From Chara braunii (taxonomy: Eukaryota > Streptophyta > Charophyceae > Charales > Characeae), in contig BFEA01000411.1 in assembly GCA_003427395.1 (NCBI GenBank), positions 941,621 through 972,940 of the forward strand: 31,320 nucleotides of DNA, in the 5' to 3' direction. Both the position numbers and the translations under genes were made by a program. The notes under the pieces are model-generated. The model was not told the origin of the DNA and ran no database searches. It was given only the letters and a program-made list of their open reading frames with translations. Positions 28,777-31,320 of this stretch are shown piece by piece (position 1 is the first letter of the stretch; the number at the start of each line of letters is the position of its first letter).

Positions 28777-31320
28777 CAGAACCCTAATTCTTCTTAATTG
28801 ATATTGACTTTCAACATTTCAAACATATGGATTTACCGTAAAATAATAGTACGGACTTTCCCCATTTCAAACATATGGATTTACCGTAAACGATTGAGTT
28901 CATTCTCATTATCAAGGCATGATTTCCTGAATTTCACCATTAAAATGTAGATTTCTATTCATTTCTCAAAATTCTGTGTCTCATGCATCCTCTTTGTCTT
29001 CGGGTTTGAGCCCAACCATATATTCTTCATTCTCAAATTAATCCCGAAATAGAGGTGACCGCTCTTATAGGATCCTCCGGTACGTCTGAACTTCCATACA
29101 GAATAGTTTTCAGACTGCGACCTGGTCAGAAATTTCTTGAAATCTTAAGTCATCCATAATTATTCGTAGTCAATTGGATTAAAACTTCCACTCTCAATCA
29201 TCCTCTTCGCCTTGAAGTTCAAACCCAACAATTCCCAGCACATGTCGCTCCCCACGAACAAGATCGGAGCCATCTGAAACTGATGCCCCTACAGCAGGTG
29301 TGGGCTCTTATCCCTGTCTGCTGTTGGGACACCCCCGATGATGTGTTAAAAAAAAAAAAAAAAAAAAAGGCGGGCCGTTATGCACATGTTAAATGTAGCC
29401 CCATTTGAGGCTCCAGCAGGTCTGAAGAGATGTCCCAGCTTTCTTCTTTTACTTGTCATCTCATGTTCAGATAGAATTCATAAATGACCAGTGAGTCAGT
29501 GACTGGCCAAAGCGATATGTATATAGCATATACTATATCCTGATTCTCCCTTGTTTCTTTTGCGCTTTTTTCGACATTTTTTTTTTTGATTTTTTTCCCA
29601 AGTTTTTTGAGTTTTTCTATAAATCTCGAAAAAGATTCAGAAGAACTAATTTTTGTGCACTAACCTGTTGGCTATCCACATGGCTGTCCAGGCCCAAATC
29701 CAGGGCGTGCCAAATGCCCATCCAATGATCCAGTAAAAAGGTTCCAAAGATAGAAAATATACCTTCAATTGAACAGGCAATTCTCGAGTCCACACATCAG
29801 GCAGCGACTTTGATTCTAGCAACCCCGGCTCCATCTGCTCTTGGATGGATTTGTCGAACTCCAACAGTTGTACGTTGATCTGACACACAAGCACAATGTG
29901 GTTAACCGGGACGAAACAGGCCTTCGCTCAACTGGATACCATCAATCTGCAAAACCATCCACCCTCACCACACCGTACCAAGCACAATAATACCAAGGTG
30001 TGTCATAAGAGTACTTCCAAAACCTCCGTCTTCCTCACCAGATAACAACCTTCACTGCCTCAATGGGCTTTCCATGCCACTGTTTCCTCTTCGCTTCACA
30101 GCATACTGCTCACAAAGAGATGGGACCATCAGGATGTGGGATGTGGTCAAGGCCACCTACCTGCCAGTTACATACCATTCTGCACAAACTAGGTGCTATG
30201 TCACAGACACTCAATCCAAAGGTGTATTTGATATCCTAAGCATTCATGCCAACCTCCACGAGCTTTATTGACACAGAAAACGACATGCCACCAGACCAAC
30301 TGTGCAGAACATCATCCCCCAAAGCTCCCGAAGAGGGATTTAAAATTGTGCAGCACAAACTCAACGCACCTGGGCAAGGTCCAGCTTAGACTGTTTTTAT
30401 GAACTTGATGGTTGTTTCCACGTTAGCAGATTAGGAAGAGAAACATAGACTGCTTGCGCCTTTTCTCACAACTGTGCGCCATAACAGTTAAACTGTTGGT
30501 CCTCATACGGTTCATTTCAGTTTGTTCCAGGGTCTGCTATTCCTGAACAGAACGTCAAATGAGGAACAAGGGCCAGATATGATGCTCTCTCTCCTGACCT
30601 CCTTACACATTTGGTTCTTCCTTGTGCAGTTCATTCCTGTTAACTCCAGGTAGGAACTTTGCTATTCCTGAAACAGAGTGTCAAACGCCAAAAGGACGAA
30701 TCTACTTTGAGATGGTGTGGTCTACCCAGGCCTCCTCGTAGGGGGGAGATGCCCCCTGTCAGGTAGGGGAGTATCTCCCCCACAACCCTGCAAAGACTAG
30801 CATGCCCCTATCAGAACGTAGTTTACTGTCCAGGTCATCCAGGCACCTTGCTTGTTTCATGCTCAGATACATTCTGACGAGGACATTCTAGCCATGCCAA
30901 CATCGCAGCAATTATAACAGGGAAGGTCTGGTGTAGATGACCGAGGTGAGGGCAATACAGATGGTACTCCCTTGAGGCAGCAACACCTCGTAATTTATTT
31001 GGTATACTACGAAGAATTGCATAAATAGGTAAAAGATACCATTCTGGCACTACGTGAGCTGGAGTTGACAAAGGATTTGCAGGTAATAATTGTCAAGATG
31101 TCCCAATTGCAATCAGACTCGTTCTTATTCACACTTTTCATGCATGTAAACAGCAGTGCAGCAAACTGGCGACATGCGCCCACTCAAAACTCAGAGATAT
31201 GGCTTCCAGATACGAGTTCACTTCCAACTGGCTATGGCGACTCAGCGCCCAAACAACTCACTGTTCACACACACCGGATCACCCTGGATATCCCACACGC
31301 GTCACTCTGAACACTCACAC
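28688..31320. repeat. 2633-bp duplicated segment, copy 2 (likely artefact)
   Basis: A copy of 18978-21610 with no difference seen, running from the last base of the adapter to the window end. It repeats the exon-like pieces at 29665-29879 (minus) and 30102-30271 (plus), the cob fragment at 30976-31103 (minus) and the homopolymer at 29348-29368. Identity even in homopolymer and microsatellite length argues for one source locus placed twice. Confidence 0.9.
30976..31103 (-). pseudogene. cob: cob fragment, second copy
   Basis: Same sequence as 21266-21393 at offset 9710, carrying the PEWY motif and the same 1-base slip. It should not be counted as an independent insertion because it lies in the segment right of the adapter. 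Confidence 0.7.

Noticed and set aside
28688-31320. A genuine recent segmental duplication
   Set aside because: It starts exactly at a synthetic mate-pair adapter and no difference from copy 1 was seen, so an artefact is the simpler explanation.

Overview
The window looks like repeat-dominated nuclear DNA from a plant-lineage eukaryote. The main evidence is a chromovirus-type Ty3 LTR retrotransposon family, an L1-type LINE with an RVT zinc finger, tRNA-iMet-type primer binding sites, a short mitochondrial cob fragment and dense long microsatellites. The wording of the retroelement proteins reminds me of a charophyte alga such as Chara, but that is recollection, not proof. I see no intact host gene. 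Apart from two exon-like fragments, every recognisable coding sequence is a decayed transposon gene.

Layout. 1-1500: a 261-bp tandem repeat, GAA/CT/GT/AAG microsatellites, then a GC-rich block of long inverted repeats. 1600-1709: a ~110-bp foldback MITE; a second copy lies at 17796-17906. 1710-4139: no recognised gene. About 4140-11875 (minus): a decayed L1-like LINE read right to left: ORF1 with a CCHC knuckle, endonuclease, reverse transcriptase, RVT zinc finger, then two tail-like 3' ends in tandem. 11880-12900: G-rich noncoding DNA with a 26-G run. About 13500-16300 (plus): a Ty3 relic with LTR remnant, primer binding site, leader and integrase; gag, protease and RT are missing. 16508-16600: a SINE-like pol III unit. 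17100-18980: mostly noncoding, with another primer binding site. 18978-21610: a segment with two exon-like pieces and a cob fragment. About 21500-28649 (minus): a longer but dead Ty3 chromovirus (LTR, chromodomain, integrase, RNase H, RT, protease, gag, leader, LTR remnant). 28650-28687: a perfect 38-bp inverted repeat of the synthetic Tn5 mosaic end. 28688-31320: a copy of 18978-21610, identical wherever I compared the two, running to the window end.

The 38-bp palindrome is what a Nextera mate-pair junction leaves behind. The duplication that starts directly after it is therefore best read as an assembly or library artefact, and annotation right of 28649 should not be counted as a second locus.

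The two Ty3 copies share leader and integrase sequence and so form one family; the plus copy is an internal-deletion derivative. I found no host defence, metabolic or regulatory gene system. The points of most interest are the adapter junction, the MITE pair, the cob fragment, a TTGACC-motif cluster beside the minus Ty3 leader, the recurrent in-frame tandem duplications in the Ty3 copies and the double LINE tail.
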